From Ruminococcus sp. (GTDB taxonomy: Bacteria; Bacillota_A; Clostridia; Oscillospirales; Ruminococcaceae), in assembly GCF_024684275.1 (NCBI RefSeq), contig NZ_JAIKXF010000042.1, positions 1 through 35,137 of the forward strand: a stretch of DNA of 35,137 nt, given 5' to 3'. Each line of letters starts with the position of its first letter. Positions within the stretch are counted from its first letter, which is position 1. The notes under the pieces were generated by a model. It was not told the DNA's origin, did not search any database, and saw only the letters and a list, made by a program, of their open reading frames with translations. Below, one piece after another: positions 24,434 through 33,437 of the stretch. The translations under genes were made by a program, and so were the position numbers.

Positions 24434-24580
24434 ATTCCTCTCTCCCAACCGCAGCAAACGCCGCATATTCCGCTTTTACGGCATCGGAACGCCGATTTCC
24501 CACATCGCCGCAGTGCTCTGCTTAATGATATTTCATCACTGCCTGCAAAGCTTCCGCAGCGCTAACAACTATACAAGTAT

Positions 24581-24609
24581 ATTATACATGACATTTCAAA
24601 AAAAATCAA
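24581..24609 (-). promoter_or_regulatory. Sigma-A promoter of the scaffold-TPR operon
   Basis: Minus-strand TTGATT (24604-24609), 17-base spacer, TATAAT (24581-24586). The leader is about 140 bases. Confidence 0.7.
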
Positions 24610-24873
24610 CACTTTCTTCAAAAATGAACGCAAAAATTATACCGAATTTAAAATTTTCGGTGAAAATAACAAATCGTTATTGATTTTTTTGTCAGAAATT
24701 CCATACTTTGTTTAAGGTAAATTATACAAATAATAACATACTGAAATACGCCATATTTCGTTATTTTTTTATATCTGACCTCCTGCCCGACTATCAGATA
24801 GACCAAAAACAGCGCCCTTATGTGTCATTATTTTACATAGGTGTAAAAAATTATGAAATCATACATTTTGCTA
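24610..24873. other. AT-rich divergent intergenic region
   Basis: Separates the minus-strand scaffold operon from the plus-strand glycosyltransferase. It is AT-rich, with no gene, tRNA or riboswitch-like structure that I can support. Confidence 0.5.
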
Positions 24874-24902
24874 TTGCATTATCAATGATTTTGTTGTATT
24901 AT
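24874..24902 (+). promoter_or_regulatory. Sigma-A promoter of the glycosyltransferase operon
   Basis: TTGCAT (24874-24879), 17-base spacer, TATTAT (24897-24902), about 70 bases before the chosen GTG start at 24976. Confidence 0.6.
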
Positions 24903-24975
24903 TAATAGTGTATTGGCAGATACGAAAATTGCATTTTCCGACTCTGTCACAGCTTCTTTACAAGGAGGAAAAAAC

Positions 24976-25998
24976 GTGAAACTCGTTTCAGTAGTAGTTC
25001 CATGCTATAATGAGCAGGAAGTCCTGCCCATGTTCTACGAAGAGATAACAAAGGTCACAGGCCAGATGTCAAAGGATTTCCCCGAGCTTACCTTCGAGTA
25101 TCTTTTCATAAACGACGGCTCAAAGGACACCACTCTTGACATTCTCCGCGCTCTCTCTGAAAGAGACAAGCGGGTAAGATATATCTCGTTTTCCCGTAAT
25201 TTCGGCAAGGAATCGGGTATGTACGCAGGTCTTAAAAACGCAAAGGGCGACTTTGTTGTCGTTATGGACGCAGACCTTCAACACCCCCCTGCTTTCCTTC
25301 CCAAGATGTACAGCTATGTGCGGAACGGCGAGTACGACTGCGCTACCACACGCCGCGTCAGCAGACAGGGCGAGTCAAAGGTGCGCTCATGGTTCGCAAG
25401 ACTTTTCTATAAGATAATGAACAAAATATCCCAGACCGAGATAGTTGACGGCGCTCAGGATTTCCGCTTCATGACAAGACAAATGGTGGACGCTATCCTC
25501 GATATGACCGAGTACAACCGCTTCTCAAAGGGCATATTCAGCTGGGTAGGCTTCAATACACGCTATATCGAGTATGAGAACGTAGAGCGTCCTGCGGGCA
25601 CATCGTCATGGTCATTCTGGGGACTCTTCAAGTATTCCCTTGAGGGTATCATGGCATTCTCGACAGCTCCGCTGGCTATCGCCTCACTGCTGGGTATCAT
25701 AACCTGCTTCATAGCCTTTGTACTGATAGTCATCACTATCATAAGGTCTATGTTCGGCTGGCTCGACGCTCCCGACGGCTACCCGACCATGCTGTGCCTT
25801 ATATTCCTTTTCAGCGGCTTACAGCTTTTCAGCGTGGGTATTCTCGGACAGTACCTTTCAAAGACTTACCTTGAGACGAAAAATCGTCCTATCTATATCA
25901 CTAAGGAAACCGAAGACCTCTACCGTCAGCGCAAGGCTGAGGCTCAGAAGTCCGCTCCCGAAGCAGACGGCAGCGCTCCCGGAAATGAGAGCAAATGA
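24976..25998 (+). CDS. Membrane-bound family 2 glycosyltransferase (GtrB/CsbB-like)
   Basis: A 340-residue polyprenyl-phosphate glycosyltransferase of the DPM1/GtrB type. The N-terminal GT-A domain starts VSVVVPCYNEQEVL and has FINDGSKD and the metal-binding VVMDADLQHPP. A GAQDFRFMTR segment fits this subfamily. Two C-terminal membrane helices (APLAIASLLGIITCFIAFVL and LCLIFLFSGLQLFSVGILGQ) anchor it. It transfers a sugar from a nucleotide sugar to undecaprenyl phosphate for cell-surface decoration; the sugar is unknown. The GTG at 24976 is chosen because a perfect AAGGAGG precedes it, rather than the upstream in-frame TTG at 24913. It is followed after 21 bases by the WG-repeat gene. Confidence 0.92.
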   Translation: MKLVSVVVPCYNEQEVLPMFYEEITKVTGQMSKDFPELTFEYLFINDGSKDTTLDILRALSERDKRVRYISFSRNFGKESGMYAGLKNAKGDFVVVMDADLQHPPAFLPKMYSYVRNGEYDCATTRRVSRQGESKVRSWFARLFYKIMNKISQTEIVDGAQDFRFMTRQMVDAILDMTEYNRFSKGIFSWVGFNTRYIEYENVERPAGTSSWSFWGLFKYSLEGIMAFSTAPLAIASLLGIITCFIAFVLIVITIIRSMFGWLDAPDGYPTMLCLIFLFSGLQLFSVGILGQYLSKTYLETKNRPIYITKETEDLYRQRKAEAQKSAPEADGSAPGNESK

Positions 25999-26019
25999 CC
26001 GTGAGGAGGCTTTGAGATA

Positions 26020-27105
26020 ATGAATAAGCACACAAGGCTCATAGTCTCCCTGTTATTTATCGGTATCATCGTACTTGCAGTCGCAATTACGCGCTTTTAC
26101 TCCCGAACGGAGAAAAGCGCAGTCAGCAGCGGTTCTCAGACCGTCATCGAAAAGAGACTTAACTTCGATTCCTATGGCAACCGGGCTTTCCAGAACAGCG
26201 ACGGACTTGTGGGAATCATCGACGGCAACGACCGCGTGATAGTCTCTCCCGAATGGCAGAGCATCAAGTTCACCAACAATAAGGACAGATGTATCGCTTC
26301 AAAGCGTATCCGCGGCAATGAGCTCTTCGGCTGCATAGACTATGAGGGAAATATCGTTGTTCCCTTTGTTTACTCGAAAATAGATCTCAAATCCAGTGCC
26401 GAGCGCGTGTTCTACATCGCTGATACTGCCGACAAGAAGTCATCTGTGGTCTACAACAGCGATTTCACCCCCTGCTTTTCAAGAGCATGGGACAGCTGCG
26501 AATACGAAAACGGTGAGCTTACTGTCACAGCAGGCAGCGGCACCTATACATACATTGTAAAGAACTCAGTATTCATCTTCAAGAAAGCCACAGTAAACGG
26601 CAATGTTCTCGACCTCCCATACACCGTTGAGGTAAACGCTTCGGGGCTGACAGTGCCAATGATAGAAAAGATAAGCAAAAATGTGGGAAAATACATAGAA
26701 TTCGCTTACCAAAGAGATGAGCAGGCAGCCGAAAAGCTGCTTTCGGAAATGGACATCTCCTCAAAGACGGATTTCAGTGTTCTTTTCCCAAATGAGAAAA
26801 AGGTAACATCTAAAAAGCTTCTCGGCTTATCGGATATTACAGTGACATCAGCACCGTCAAGCGGCAAACTGCCGCAGTACATGGTCACTCTGAAAGCACT
26901 CACAGGTATCACCTACAAGAACGAGGAGAACAAGCCTAAGCGTCTTAAAGGCGAATATGAGGCTGTTATCATGTTCACAGGCACCTCAGAGGACGATTTC
27001 AAGGCAGTATCAGGTTCATTCCTGAAGGATAAGCCCGATTATCCTGCTCCTGCACCAGAGTCTCAGCCTGACACTCAGCCTGAGACAGGACCACAGATAA
27101 ACTGA
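26020..27105 (+). CDS. Membrane-anchored WG-repeat-like protein
   Basis: A 361-residue protein with an N-terminal membrane helix (about 7-25, LIVSLLFIGIIVLAVAITRF), so mostly outside the cell. Residues 45-115 contain two WG-type beta repeats (GLVGIIDGNDRVIVSPEW and LFGCIDYEGNIVVPFVY). The C-terminal part from about 200 is a separate alpha/beta domain of unknown type, ending in a Pro/Gln/Asp-rich tail. GAGGAGG lies upstream of the ATG, and the gene follows the glycosyltransferase closely, so the two are one operon. A role with the glycosyltransferase at the surface is inference. Confidence 0.8.
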   Translation: MNKHTRLIVSLLFIGIIVLAVAITRFYSRTEKSAVSSGSQTVIEKRLNFDSYGNRAFQNSDGLVGIIDGNDRVIVSPEWQSIKFTNNKDRCIASKRIRGNELFGCIDYEGNIVVPFVYSKIDLKSSAERVFYIADTADKKSSVVYNSDFTPCFSRAWDSCEYENGELTVTAGSGTYTYIVKNSVFIFKKATVNGNVLDLPYTVEVNASGLTVPMIEKISKNVGKYIEFAYQRDEQAAEKLLSEMDISSKTDFSVLFPNEKKVTSKKLLGLSDITVTSAPSSGKLPQYMVTLKALTGITYKNEENKPKRLKGEYEAVIMFTGTSEDDFKAVSGSFLKDKPDYPAPAPESQPDTQPETGPQIN

Positions 27106-27133
27106 CAGTCAATCATTAAAGGAGAATGTAAAA

Positions 27134-27634
27134 ATGGCTAAAAAAGTTGCAGTTATCATGGGAAGCGACAGCGACTTCCCTGTTGTAAAATCAGCTCTCA
27201 CAGAGCTCAAAAAGTACGGCGTAGAGTTTGAGTGCCGCGTAATGAGCGCTCACAGAACTCCCGCAGAGGCTTGTGAATTCGCTTCAAAGGCAAGAGAGAA
27301 CGGCTTCGGCGCTATAATCTGCGCGGCAGGCATGGCAGCTCACCTTGCAGGTGTAGTTGCAGGTCACACCACGCTCCCCGTCATCGGTATCCCTATGAAG
27401 TCAAAGGCTTTAGAGGGCGTTGACGCACTTCTGGCAACTGTTATGATGCCCCCCGGAGTGCCTGTTGCTACAGTAGGTATCGACGGAGCTAAAAATGCCG
27501 CTGTACTTGCCGTACAGATGCTCGCCATCGCAGATGAGGAGCTGGCTGCAAAGCTGGCTGCCGAGAAGAAGGCAATGGCTGAGGGCGTTATCGCTAAGGA
27601 CAAGGCTTTGCAGGAGCAGATAGCTGCTCTTTAA
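27134..27634 (+). CDS. purE: N5-carboxyaminoimidazole ribonucleotide mutase
   Basis: A 166-residue class I PurE, converting N5-CAIR to CAIR in purine synthesis. Signature elements are [10 protein letters not shown] at the N-terminus, MSAHRTP with the catalytic His, and [15 protein letters not shown] before PVIGIPM. The length is normal. AAAGGAG precedes the ATG. It starts only 28 bases after the WG-repeat gene with no visible promoter, so it may be read from the promoter at 24874. A class I enzyme implies a PurK partner, which is not in the window. Confidence 0.97.
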   Translation: MAKKVAVIMGSDSDFPVVKSALTELKKYGVEFECRVMSAHRTPAEACEFASKARENGFGAIICAAGMAAHLAGVVAGHTTLPVIGIPMKSKALEGVDALLATVMMPPGVPVATVGIDGAKNAAVLAVQMLAIADEELAAKLAAEKKAMAEGVIAKDKALQEQIAAL

Positions 27635-27677
27635 GGCATGATCGACATCATATCTCACTGCAAAAGGAGGTTTATTC

Positions 27678-28334
27678 ATGACACCGGAAGAAAGAAAAGC
27701 TAATTCCGAAAGGATACTCACCGAAAAGGGCATTGGCTTTCAGGAGGAAATCCCCCCTTTAAAGCCTGCTTCAGAGATAAAACTCAGAAGCTTTGACGAC
27801 ATCTGTAAGCGCGCAATAGCCGCTCTGCTCTCAACACAGGCAGCTATCGAGCTGAGTGACAAGAACCCCGAGGGGATCGAGAAATTCAAGCGCCTTATGA
27901 TATATTTCGGCGTTGAGGAATGTCTCAACAAGCTTGAAGCTCTTGTCATTGAGAAAAAAGCCTCCAAAGAAGACCTTGTGGGGGTAGTCTGGGAATACGA
28001 AAGCTGCTGGGCTCTGTTCTGGGTACTGGGACTTGTAGACGACATCACCGACGCAAGCAGGATATGCGACTGCGAAAAGGCTATAAGATTCGTTTCACAG
28101 TGTGAGAGCTTTGATGATTTCAAAAAGCAGTGCACTCTCAGAAGCATTGACGAGATACTGGATATGGCAGATCTCTATTTCCGCTATGACTGGGCGTGCG
28201 ACCACCACAACCACATTGACAGCGAATGGGCTGTGGGAGACCTCGACAGTGATATAGTTTACGAGCGCAGACTGGCTATCGAGTGGACAATGAGAAACAC
28301 CGGCGACTGGTTCGATATAACCCTTGACACATGA
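27678..28334 (+). CDS. DUF4272-type protein
   Basis: A 218-residue soluble protein that I recognise as the DUF4272 pattern: an early ERILTEKGI, a helical middle with LRSFDDICKRAIALL-like residues, YESCWALFWVLGL, and the terminal ERRLAIEWTM (the family's W-R/H-x-A-L-x-W element in variant form). Function is unknown. It lies 43 bases after purE behind a perfect AAAGGAGG site and overlaps the next gene by four bases (ATGA). Its place inside a purine cluster is not explained by any known role. Confidence 0.8.
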   Translation: MTPEERKANSERILTEKGIGFQEEIPPLKPASEIKLRSFDDICKRAIAALLSTQAAIELSDKNPEGIEKFKRLMIYFGVEECLNKLEALVIEKKASKEDLVGVVWEYESCWALFWVLGLVDDITDASRICDCEKAIRFVSQCESFDDFKKQCTLRSIDEILDMADLYFRYDWACDHHNHIDSEWAVGDLDSDIVYERRLAIEWTMRNTGDWFDITLDT

Positions 28335-28978
28335 TAAGCAATTACGATACACTTTTATTTGACCTTGACGGCACACTCACCGACTCGACCGAAGGAATAG
28401 TCAAATGCCTTGAATATGCCTTAGAGCGTATGGGCTGTGATGTACCCGAGGATACGAATAGATTTCTCGGACCGCCGCTGTACACCTCATTTGCTGAGTT
28501 CTGCGGCATAAACGAGGAACAGGTAAATGAGGCTGTAAGGATATTCCGCGAGAGATACTCTACTGTGGGACTTTTCGAGAACCGCGTTTATAACGGTATC
28601 CCCGAAATGCTGGAACGGCTGAAAAAGGGCGGCAAAAGGCTCATGGTAGCCACAAGCAAGCCCGAAGTCTACGCTGTCAGAATATTTGACAGATTCGGCC
28701 TTTCTCAGTTTTTTGAGATAGTTGGCGGAGCTAATATCAACGGCACACGCAACAACAAGGACGAGGTCATCGAATACGTACTCGAAAGGGCTGGTATTTC
28801 TGACAGGAGTCATGTACTCATGATAGGTGACCGCAGACAGGACGTCCTCGGCGCTCATAAGACAGGCCTGAAATGCATGGGTATACTCTGGGGCTTCGGC
28901 TCAATAGATGAGCTGAATGAAGCGGGCGCTGACTTTATCGCAGAAACACCGGAAGAAGCAGCGGATATGCTGCTCTGA
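28331..28978 (+). CDS. HAD-family phosphatase (phosphoglycolate phosphatase-like)
   Basis: A 215-residue HAD hydrolase. Motif I is FDLDGTLTDS with both catalytic aspartates, motif II is the VATSKPE Thr/Ser region, motif III is the Lys of NNKDEV, and motif IV is MIGDRRQDVLGA. A helical cap lies between motif I and II (C1 type). It resembles Gph/PpaX-type phosphatases; the substrate cannot be fixed from sequence. Its ATG overlaps the DUF4272 stop (ATGA), and it lacks a strong ribosome site of its own, so it is translationally coupled. Confidence 0.92.
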   Translation: MISNYDTLLFDLDGTLTDSTEGIVKCLEYALERMGCDVPEDTNRFLGPPLYTSFAEFCGINEEQVNEAVRIFRERYSTVGLFENRVYNGIPEMLERLKKGGKRLMVATSKPEVYAVRIFDRFGLSQFFEIVGGANINGTRNNKDEVIEYVLERAGISDRSHVLMIGDRRQDVLGAHKTGLKCMGILWGFGSIDELNEAGADFIAETPEEAADMLL

Positions 28979-28982
28979 CAAC

Positions 28983-29074
28983 AATTCATAATTCATAATT
29001 CGTAATGCATAATTGCGATGTCGCTTCTTTAGATAATATCACATAAGCGATATATTGATTATGAATTATGCATT
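28983..29074. repeat. AT-rich imperfect palindromic repeat before purC
   Basis: A run of ATTCATA/ATTCGTA/ATGCATA direct repeats (28983-29014) leads into a palindrome with arms AATGCATAATT (29004-29014) and AATTATGCATT (29064-29074) and inner arms TCGCTT (29021-29026) and AAGCGA (29044-29049). It fills most of the gap between the HAD gene and purC. It looks like a small dispersed repeat or MITE-like remnant. Confidence 0.65.
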
Positions 29075-29088
29075 GGTTTAAAGCCTAC

Positions 29089-29113
29089 AATTTCCGCGAT
29101 GATGCGGAATTGC
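29089..29113 (+). other. Hairpin upstream of purC
   Basis: CAATTTCCGC and GCGGAATTG pair around GATGAT with one bulged T, 40 bases before purC. There is no T run. A TATA-like box follows near 29130, but no matching -35 box, so purC may have a weak own promoter or none. Confidence 0.45.
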
Positions 29114-29153
29114 ATATACATCATTTATATAATTCTCAAGGAGGAATTTTAAA

Positions 29154-29873
29154 ATGTCAAACATCGAAAAGAAGGAACAGCTCTATGAGGGCAAGGCTAA
29201 GAAGGTCTATGCTACAAACGATCCTAACCTCGTGATCGTTGATTACAAGGACGACGCAACTGCGTTCAACGGCGAGAAGAAGGGCACTATCACAGGCAAG
29301 GGCGTTATCAACAACAAGATGACAAACTATATGTTCAAGATGCTCGAAAAGGAAGGCGTTCCAACTCATCTTGTCGAGGAGATCAGCGACCGTGAAACTA
29401 TCGTTAAGAAGGTTTCTATCGTTCCCCTTGAGGTCATCATCAGAAACGTTGCCGCAGGCAGCTTCTCAAAGAGAATGGGCGTTGAAGAAGGCAAACAGCT
29501 TCTCTGTCCTATCCTTGAATTCAGCTATAAGAACGACGACCTCGGCGATCCATTCATCAACGACTACTACGCTCTCGCTCTCGGTATCGCTACTAAGGAG
29601 GATATCGAAACTATCTCAAAGTATGCTTTCAAGGTAAACGAGTTCATGGTAAAGTTCTTCAAGGGACTCAATATCGACCTCATTGACTTCAAGATCGAGT
29701 TCGGTAAGACTGCTGACGGAACAATTATCCTCGCTGACGAAATATCACCTGATACCTGCCGCTTCTGGGATTCAACAACCCACGAGAAGCTTGACAAGGA
29801 CCGCTTCCGCAGAGATATGGGCGGCGTTGAAGAGGCTTATCAGGAAATCATGAAGAGACTTATGGGAGAGTAA
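29154..29873 (+). CDS. purC: SAICAR synthetase
   Basis: A 239-residue enzyme joining CAIR and aspartate with ATP. Characteristic segments: [12 protein letters not shown] (nucleotide loop), [33 protein letters not shown], and [12 protein letters not shown] near the C-terminus. The length fits the family. AAGGAGG stands eight bases before the ATG. purF starts three bases after its stop. Confidence 0.98.
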   Translation: MSNIEKKEQLYEGKAKKVYATNDPNLVIVDYKDDATAFNGEKKGTITGKGVINNKMTNYMFKMLEKEGVPTHLVEEISDRETIVKKVSIVPLEVIIRNVAAGSFSKRMGVEEGKQLLCPILEFSYKNDDLGDPFINDYYALALGIATKEDIETISKYAFKVNEFMVKFFKGLNIDLIDFKIEFGKTADGTIILADEISPDTCRFWDSTTHEKLDKDRFRRDMGGVEEAYQEIMKRLMGE

Positions 29874-29876
29874 TAT

Positions 29877-31301
29877 ATGGGCGGCTTTTTTGGTGCAGCC
29901 TCTAAAAACGACTGCGTTACCGACGTATTCTTCGGAACAGACTATCATTCACATCTCGGAACAAGAAGAGGCGGTATGACCTCATGGTCTGAGGAGAACG
30001 GCTTTCAGAGAAATATCCACAGTATCGAAAATTCTCCTTTCCGTACCAAGTTCGAGAATGACGTTGTAAATATGAGAGGCAAGCTCTGTATCGGCTGTAT
30101 CAGCGATACAGATCCTCAGCCTATCCTTGTCCGCTCAAAGCTCGGTATATACGCTATATGCTCTGTAGGTATAATCCGCAATGCTGACAAGCTGGTAGAC
30201 GAGCTCCTTGAAAAGGGCTGTGCAAACTTTGAGTCAATGAGCAGCGGAAATATCAACTCAGGTGACCTTATAGGCGCTCTCATCGCACAGAAGGCTTCCT
30301 TCGCTGAGGGTATCCGCTATGCTCAGGAAAAAATAGAGGGCACTATGTCGCTCATTATCCTCACAAAGGACAGCATTATCGCCGCAAGAGACCAGTTCGG
30401 CAGACTTCCTATCATCATAGGCAAGAGAAGCGACGGCTTCTGTCTCTCTACTGAGTCGTTTGCATTCCAGAAGCTGGGCTATACCACCTACAAGGAGCTT
30501 GCAGCAGGCGAGATAGTCGAGCTTACAGCAGATGAGTGCAGAACTATCGCTGAGGGCGATCCCTCAAAGATGAAGATATGCACCTTCCTGTGGACCTACT
30601 ACGGCTATCCTAACGCTGTATATGAGGGTGTTAATGTCGAGGTAATGCGTACACGCAACGGCGAGATAATGGCTGAAAACGACATCAAGAACGGCAGACT
30701 TCCCGACGTTGACTATATCTGCGGAGTCCCCGATTCGGGCACTCCACACGCTATCGGCTATGCTAACAAGAGCGGTATCCCCTTTGCAAGACCGTTCATC
30801 AAGTATACTCCCACATGGCCAAGAAGCTTCATGCCCACAAACCAGAGCATGAGAAATCAGGTGGCTAAAATGAAGCTCATTCCCGTACATGAGCTTATAA
30901 ACGGTAAAAAGCTCCTCTTCGTTGACGACAGTATCGTAAGAGGAACACAGATGAGAGAGACTGTTGAGTTTCTCTACGAGCACGGCGCTAAAGAGGTACA
31001 TATGCGCTCTGCCTGTCCGCCTATAATGTACGGCTGCAAGTACCTCAACTTCTCACGCAGCACTTCCGAAATGGAGCTTATCGCCCGCCAGATAATCGAC
31101 GAATTTGAAGGCCCCGTCGGCGTAAGACACATTGAGGAATACAGCAATTCCTCAACAGACAGAGGACGCAGACTCAGAGATGAGATATGCAAGAGGCTCC
31201 GCCTTACCTCACTGGAATTCCAGACGCTTGAGGGCACAGAAAAGGCTGTAGGTCTTGATGCCTGCAAGCTCTGCACATATTGCTGGAACGGCAAAGAATA
31301 A
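29877..31301 (+). CDS. purF: Amidophosphoribosyltransferase with a degenerate glutaminase site
   Basis: A 474-residue PurF-family protein. The C-terminal phosphoribosyltransferase part is intact, with the PRPP loop [13 protein letters not shown], and there are cysteines at positions suited to the Fe-S cluster of Bacillus-type PurF (late CKLCTYC). The N-terminal Ntn glutaminase domain is abnormal: the mature start should be CGxxG, but here it is MGGFFG with no Cys. The usual GHxRYxT motif reads GCISDTD, and the NG of the oxyanion region reads VG (V97-G98). An in-frame stop lies six bases upstream of the ATG, so no longer Cys-containing start exists. It may use free ammonia or a partner glutaminase. 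It sits between purC and purM in the normal order. Confidence 0.93.
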   Translation: MGGFFGAASKNDCVTDVFFGTDYHSHLGTRRGGMTSWSEENGFQRNIHSIENSPFRTKFENDVVNMRGKLCIGCISDTDPQPILVRSKLGIYAICSVGIIRNADKLVDELLEKGCANFESMSSGNINSGDLIGALIAQKASFAEGIRYAQEKIEGTMSLIILTKDSIIAARDQFGRLPIIIGKRSDGFCLSTESFAFQKLGYTTYKELAAGEIVELTADECRTIAEGDPSKMKICTFLWTYYGYPNAVYEGVNVEVMRTRNGEIMAENDIKNGRLPDVDYICGVPDSGTPHAIGYANKSGIPFARPFIKYTPTWPRSFMPTNQSMRNQVAKMKLIPVHELINGKKLLFVDDSIVRGTQMRETVEFLYEHGAKEVHMRSACPPIMYGCKYLNFSRSTSEMELIARQIIDEFEGPVGVRHIEEYSNSSTDRGRRLRDEICKRLRLTSLEFQTLEGTEKAVGLDACKLCTYCWNGKE

Positions 31302-31310
31302 ACATATCGC

Positions 31311-31337
31311 TGTCACCTCGCCTGCGGCGAGGTGACA
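31311..31337 (+). other. Strong hairpin between purF and purM
   Basis: A perfect 12-bp stem TGTCACCTCGCC / GGCGAGGTGACA with a TGC loop, ending 24 bases before the purM start. It lacks a T run, so it is not a standard terminator; it may affect mRNA processing or stability. Confidence 0.7.
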
Positions 31338-31360
31338 AACAACTATGGAGGATTTCAAAT

Positions 31361-32398
31361 ATGAACAACAGTTTTTCCGAAAGCTACAAGAAGGCAGGCG
31401 TTGATGTTACCGCAGGCTACAAGTCAGTTGAACTGATGAAGGAGCATATCGCCCGCACTATGATAAAGGGCACTCTTTCAGGCATCGGCGGCTTCGGCGG
31501 TCTCTTTGAGCTGGATATGACAGGTATCAGCAAGCCTGTTCTCGTTTCAGGCACTGACGGCGTCGGCACAAAGATAAAGATCGCCTTTATCATGGACAAG
31601 CATGATACTGTAGGTATCGACTGCGTTGCTATGTGCGTAAACGATATTATCTGCTGCGGCGCAAAGCCACAGTTCTTCCTTGATTATATCGCCTGCGGCA
31701 AGAACTATCCCGAAAAGATAGCTGCTATCGTTTCAGGTGTAGCAGAGGGCTGCGTTCAGGCACAGTGCGCTCTCATCGGCGGAGAAACTGCCGAGCACCC
31801 CGGTCTTATGCCCGAGGACGAATATGACCTTGCAGGCTTCTCTGTAGGCGTTGTTGACAAGGACAAGATCCTCCAGCCCGATACTCAGAAGGCAGGCGAC
31901 GTTCTCATCGCTATAAAGTCCAGCGGCGTTCACTCAAACGGATTCTCTCTCGTAAGAAGAGTCTTTGACGTAAACGAGCAGAACCTCAATATGCACTTCA
32001 ACGACCTCGGAACTACTCTCGGCGAGTGCCTCCTCACACCTACACGCATCTATGTTAAGGCTGTAATGAGCCTTCTTGACGCAGTTAAGGTAAAGTCTAT
32101 CTCCCATATCACAGGCGGCGGCTTCTATGAGAATATCCCGCGTTCTCTCCCCAAGAACTTAGCTGCCAAGATCGAAAGAAACGCAGTACAGGTACTTCCT
32201 ATCTTTAACCTTATCAAGAGAACAGGTGATATTCCCGAAAGAGATATGTTCAACACCTTCAATATGGGCGTCGGCATGATAGTTTCTGTTGACAAGAACG
32301 ACGCTGACAAGGCTATCGCTGCTATCAAGGCAGCAGGCGAGGACGCTTACGTTCTCGGCGAGCTTGTTGAGTCCGAGGAAGGCGTTATCATCTGCTGA
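31361..32398 (+). CDS. purM: Phosphoribosylformylglycinamidine cyclo-ligase
   Basis: A 345-residue AIR synthetase. Start [39 protein letters not shown] (ATP-binding), GGETAEHPG, and [13 protein letters not shown] near the C-terminus are family marks. The start at 31361 is preceded by GGAGG at eight bases; an upstream in-frame ATG at 31280 would run through the end of purF and the hairpin and is rejected. Confidence 0.98.
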   Translation: MNNSFSESYKKAGVDVTAGYKSVELMKEHIARTMIKGTLSGIGGFGGLFELDMTGISKPVLVSGTDGVGTKIKIAFIMDKHDTVGIDCVAMCVNDIICCGAKPQFFLDYIACGKNYPEKIAAIVSGVAEGCVQAQCALIGGETAEHPGLMPEDEYDLAGFSVGVVDKDKILQPDTQKAGDVLIAIKSSGVHSNGFSLVRRVFDVNEQNLNMHFNDLGTTLGECLLTPTRIYVKAVMSLLDAVKVKSISHITGGGFYENIPRSLPKNLAAKIERNAVQVLPIFNLIKRTGDIPERDMFNTFNMGVGMIVSVDKNDADKAIAAIKAAGEDAYVLGELVESEEGVIIC

Positions 32399-32517
32399 TA
32401 CAGCAACAGACTTTTCAAACATCATAGCAATGACTGCAAAAATATCCGAATTCACAGCACAGGTATATACAGCAAGGGGAATGGGATTTGGAAGATTTTT
32501 TAAGTATGGTGATGTTT

Positions 32518-33399
32518 ATGAAATTTGTTAAATTTGCGGCTGTGGGAATGGTATGCGCCATTCTTGCAGCATCGCCGTTATACGGCGGAGCGGCTTCACA
32601 GATAGATATGGATTATAACTCCGACGGCAGAGTGGACAGCTTTGACCTTATTACTGCCCGTAAGAACACGGAAATATCAAGAGCAGAGCTCAATGCTCTG
32701 CAAAAATTCGTACTGGGCGTAAACGGCAAGATACCCACTGAATTCGAGATACCCGACCTGCCAATTGACGAGGACGCTATCCTCGAACCAAAGGGCACTG
32801 TACATACTGGTGAGGGTACCTTCTACGGCGGAGGCTATACAGGCGGTCACGCTATGCTTGATCCCGTATCCCATGACTACTGGATAGTCGCTATGAACCA
32901 CTATGACTACAACGAGGCACAGCTTGCAGGAGCTTATCTCGAAGTCACAGGTGAGCTGGGCACTATAAAAATGCTGGTAACAGACGAGCTCCCCGAGGGC
33001 AAAAAGGGCGACCTCGACCTCTATACAGACGCTTTTCCTCTCATCGCTCCTGTTGAGAAGGGCAGAGTTCCCGTAAGCTGGAAGATAATCCCCCTTGATA
33101 CTGCCGCAGACGCTCCTATCTCATTCAAATACAAAGAGGGCAGCACCGAGTTCTGGTGCGGAGTACAGGTGCGCAATCACCGCTACCCCATAACCAAGCT
33201 GGAATACCTCAATGAAGACGGCGAATTCGTCGAGGTACCGCGCCGTCCCTATAATTATTTCGAGACAAGAGAGATGGGAAAGGGACCTTTCACCTTCCGT
33301 ATCACAGATATTTACGGTCAGGTGGTCATAGATAAGGACATACCTCTCTCCTATGATGATACCGAAATAATACAGGGACACGTTCAGTTCCCCGAATAA
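32518..33399 (+). CDS. Secreted expansin with an N-terminal half dockerin
   Basis: A 293-residue secreted protein. Residues 1-27 are a signal peptide. Residues 30-70 hold one dockerin-type calcium loop (DYNSDGRVDSFDL) followed by a helix, LNALQKFVLG, but no second loop. From about 97 to the end is a two-domain bacterial expansin similar to Bacillus EXLX1: TFYGGGYTGGHAMLDP, conserved aspartates D156 (VTD) and D167 (DLDL), the cellulose-binding W213 and Y245 in domain 2, and the terminal GHVQFPE. The tandem WW of EXLX1 is FW here (F212). Expansins loosen cellulose networks without hydrolysis. The start is uncertain among clustered ATGs near 32506-32518 and the ribosome site is weak. It lies between purM and purN on the same strand. 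Confidence 0.93.
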   Translation: MKFVKFAAVGMVCAILAASPLYGGAASQIDMDYNSDGRVDSFDLITARKNTEISRAELNALQKFVLGVNGKIPTEFEIPDLPIDEDAILEPKGTVHTGEGTFYGGGYTGGHAMLDPVSHDYWIVAMNHYDYNEAQLAGAYLEVTGELGTIKMLVTDELPEGKKGDLDLYTDAFPLIAPVEKGRVPVSWKIIPLDTAADAPISFKYKEGSTEFWCGVQVRNHRYPITKLEYLNEDGEFVEVPRRPYNYFETREMGKGPFTFRITDIYGQVVIDKDIPLSYDDTEIIQGHVQFPE

Positions 33400-33437
33400 T
33401 ATCCGCTCTTGCGATAAAACAACAGGAGGAAAAACTC

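Noticed and set aside
23588..24565. Plus-strand open frame of 325 codons opposite the scaffold-like gene
   Set aside because: Cys/Leu/Arg-rich translation typical of the antisense of an Ala/Pro/Glu/Lys-rich gene; no ribosome site.
31280..31360. Longer N-terminus for purM
   Set aside because: The extra 27 codons run through the end of purF and the hairpin, and the ATG at 31361 has a good GGAGG site and the family start.
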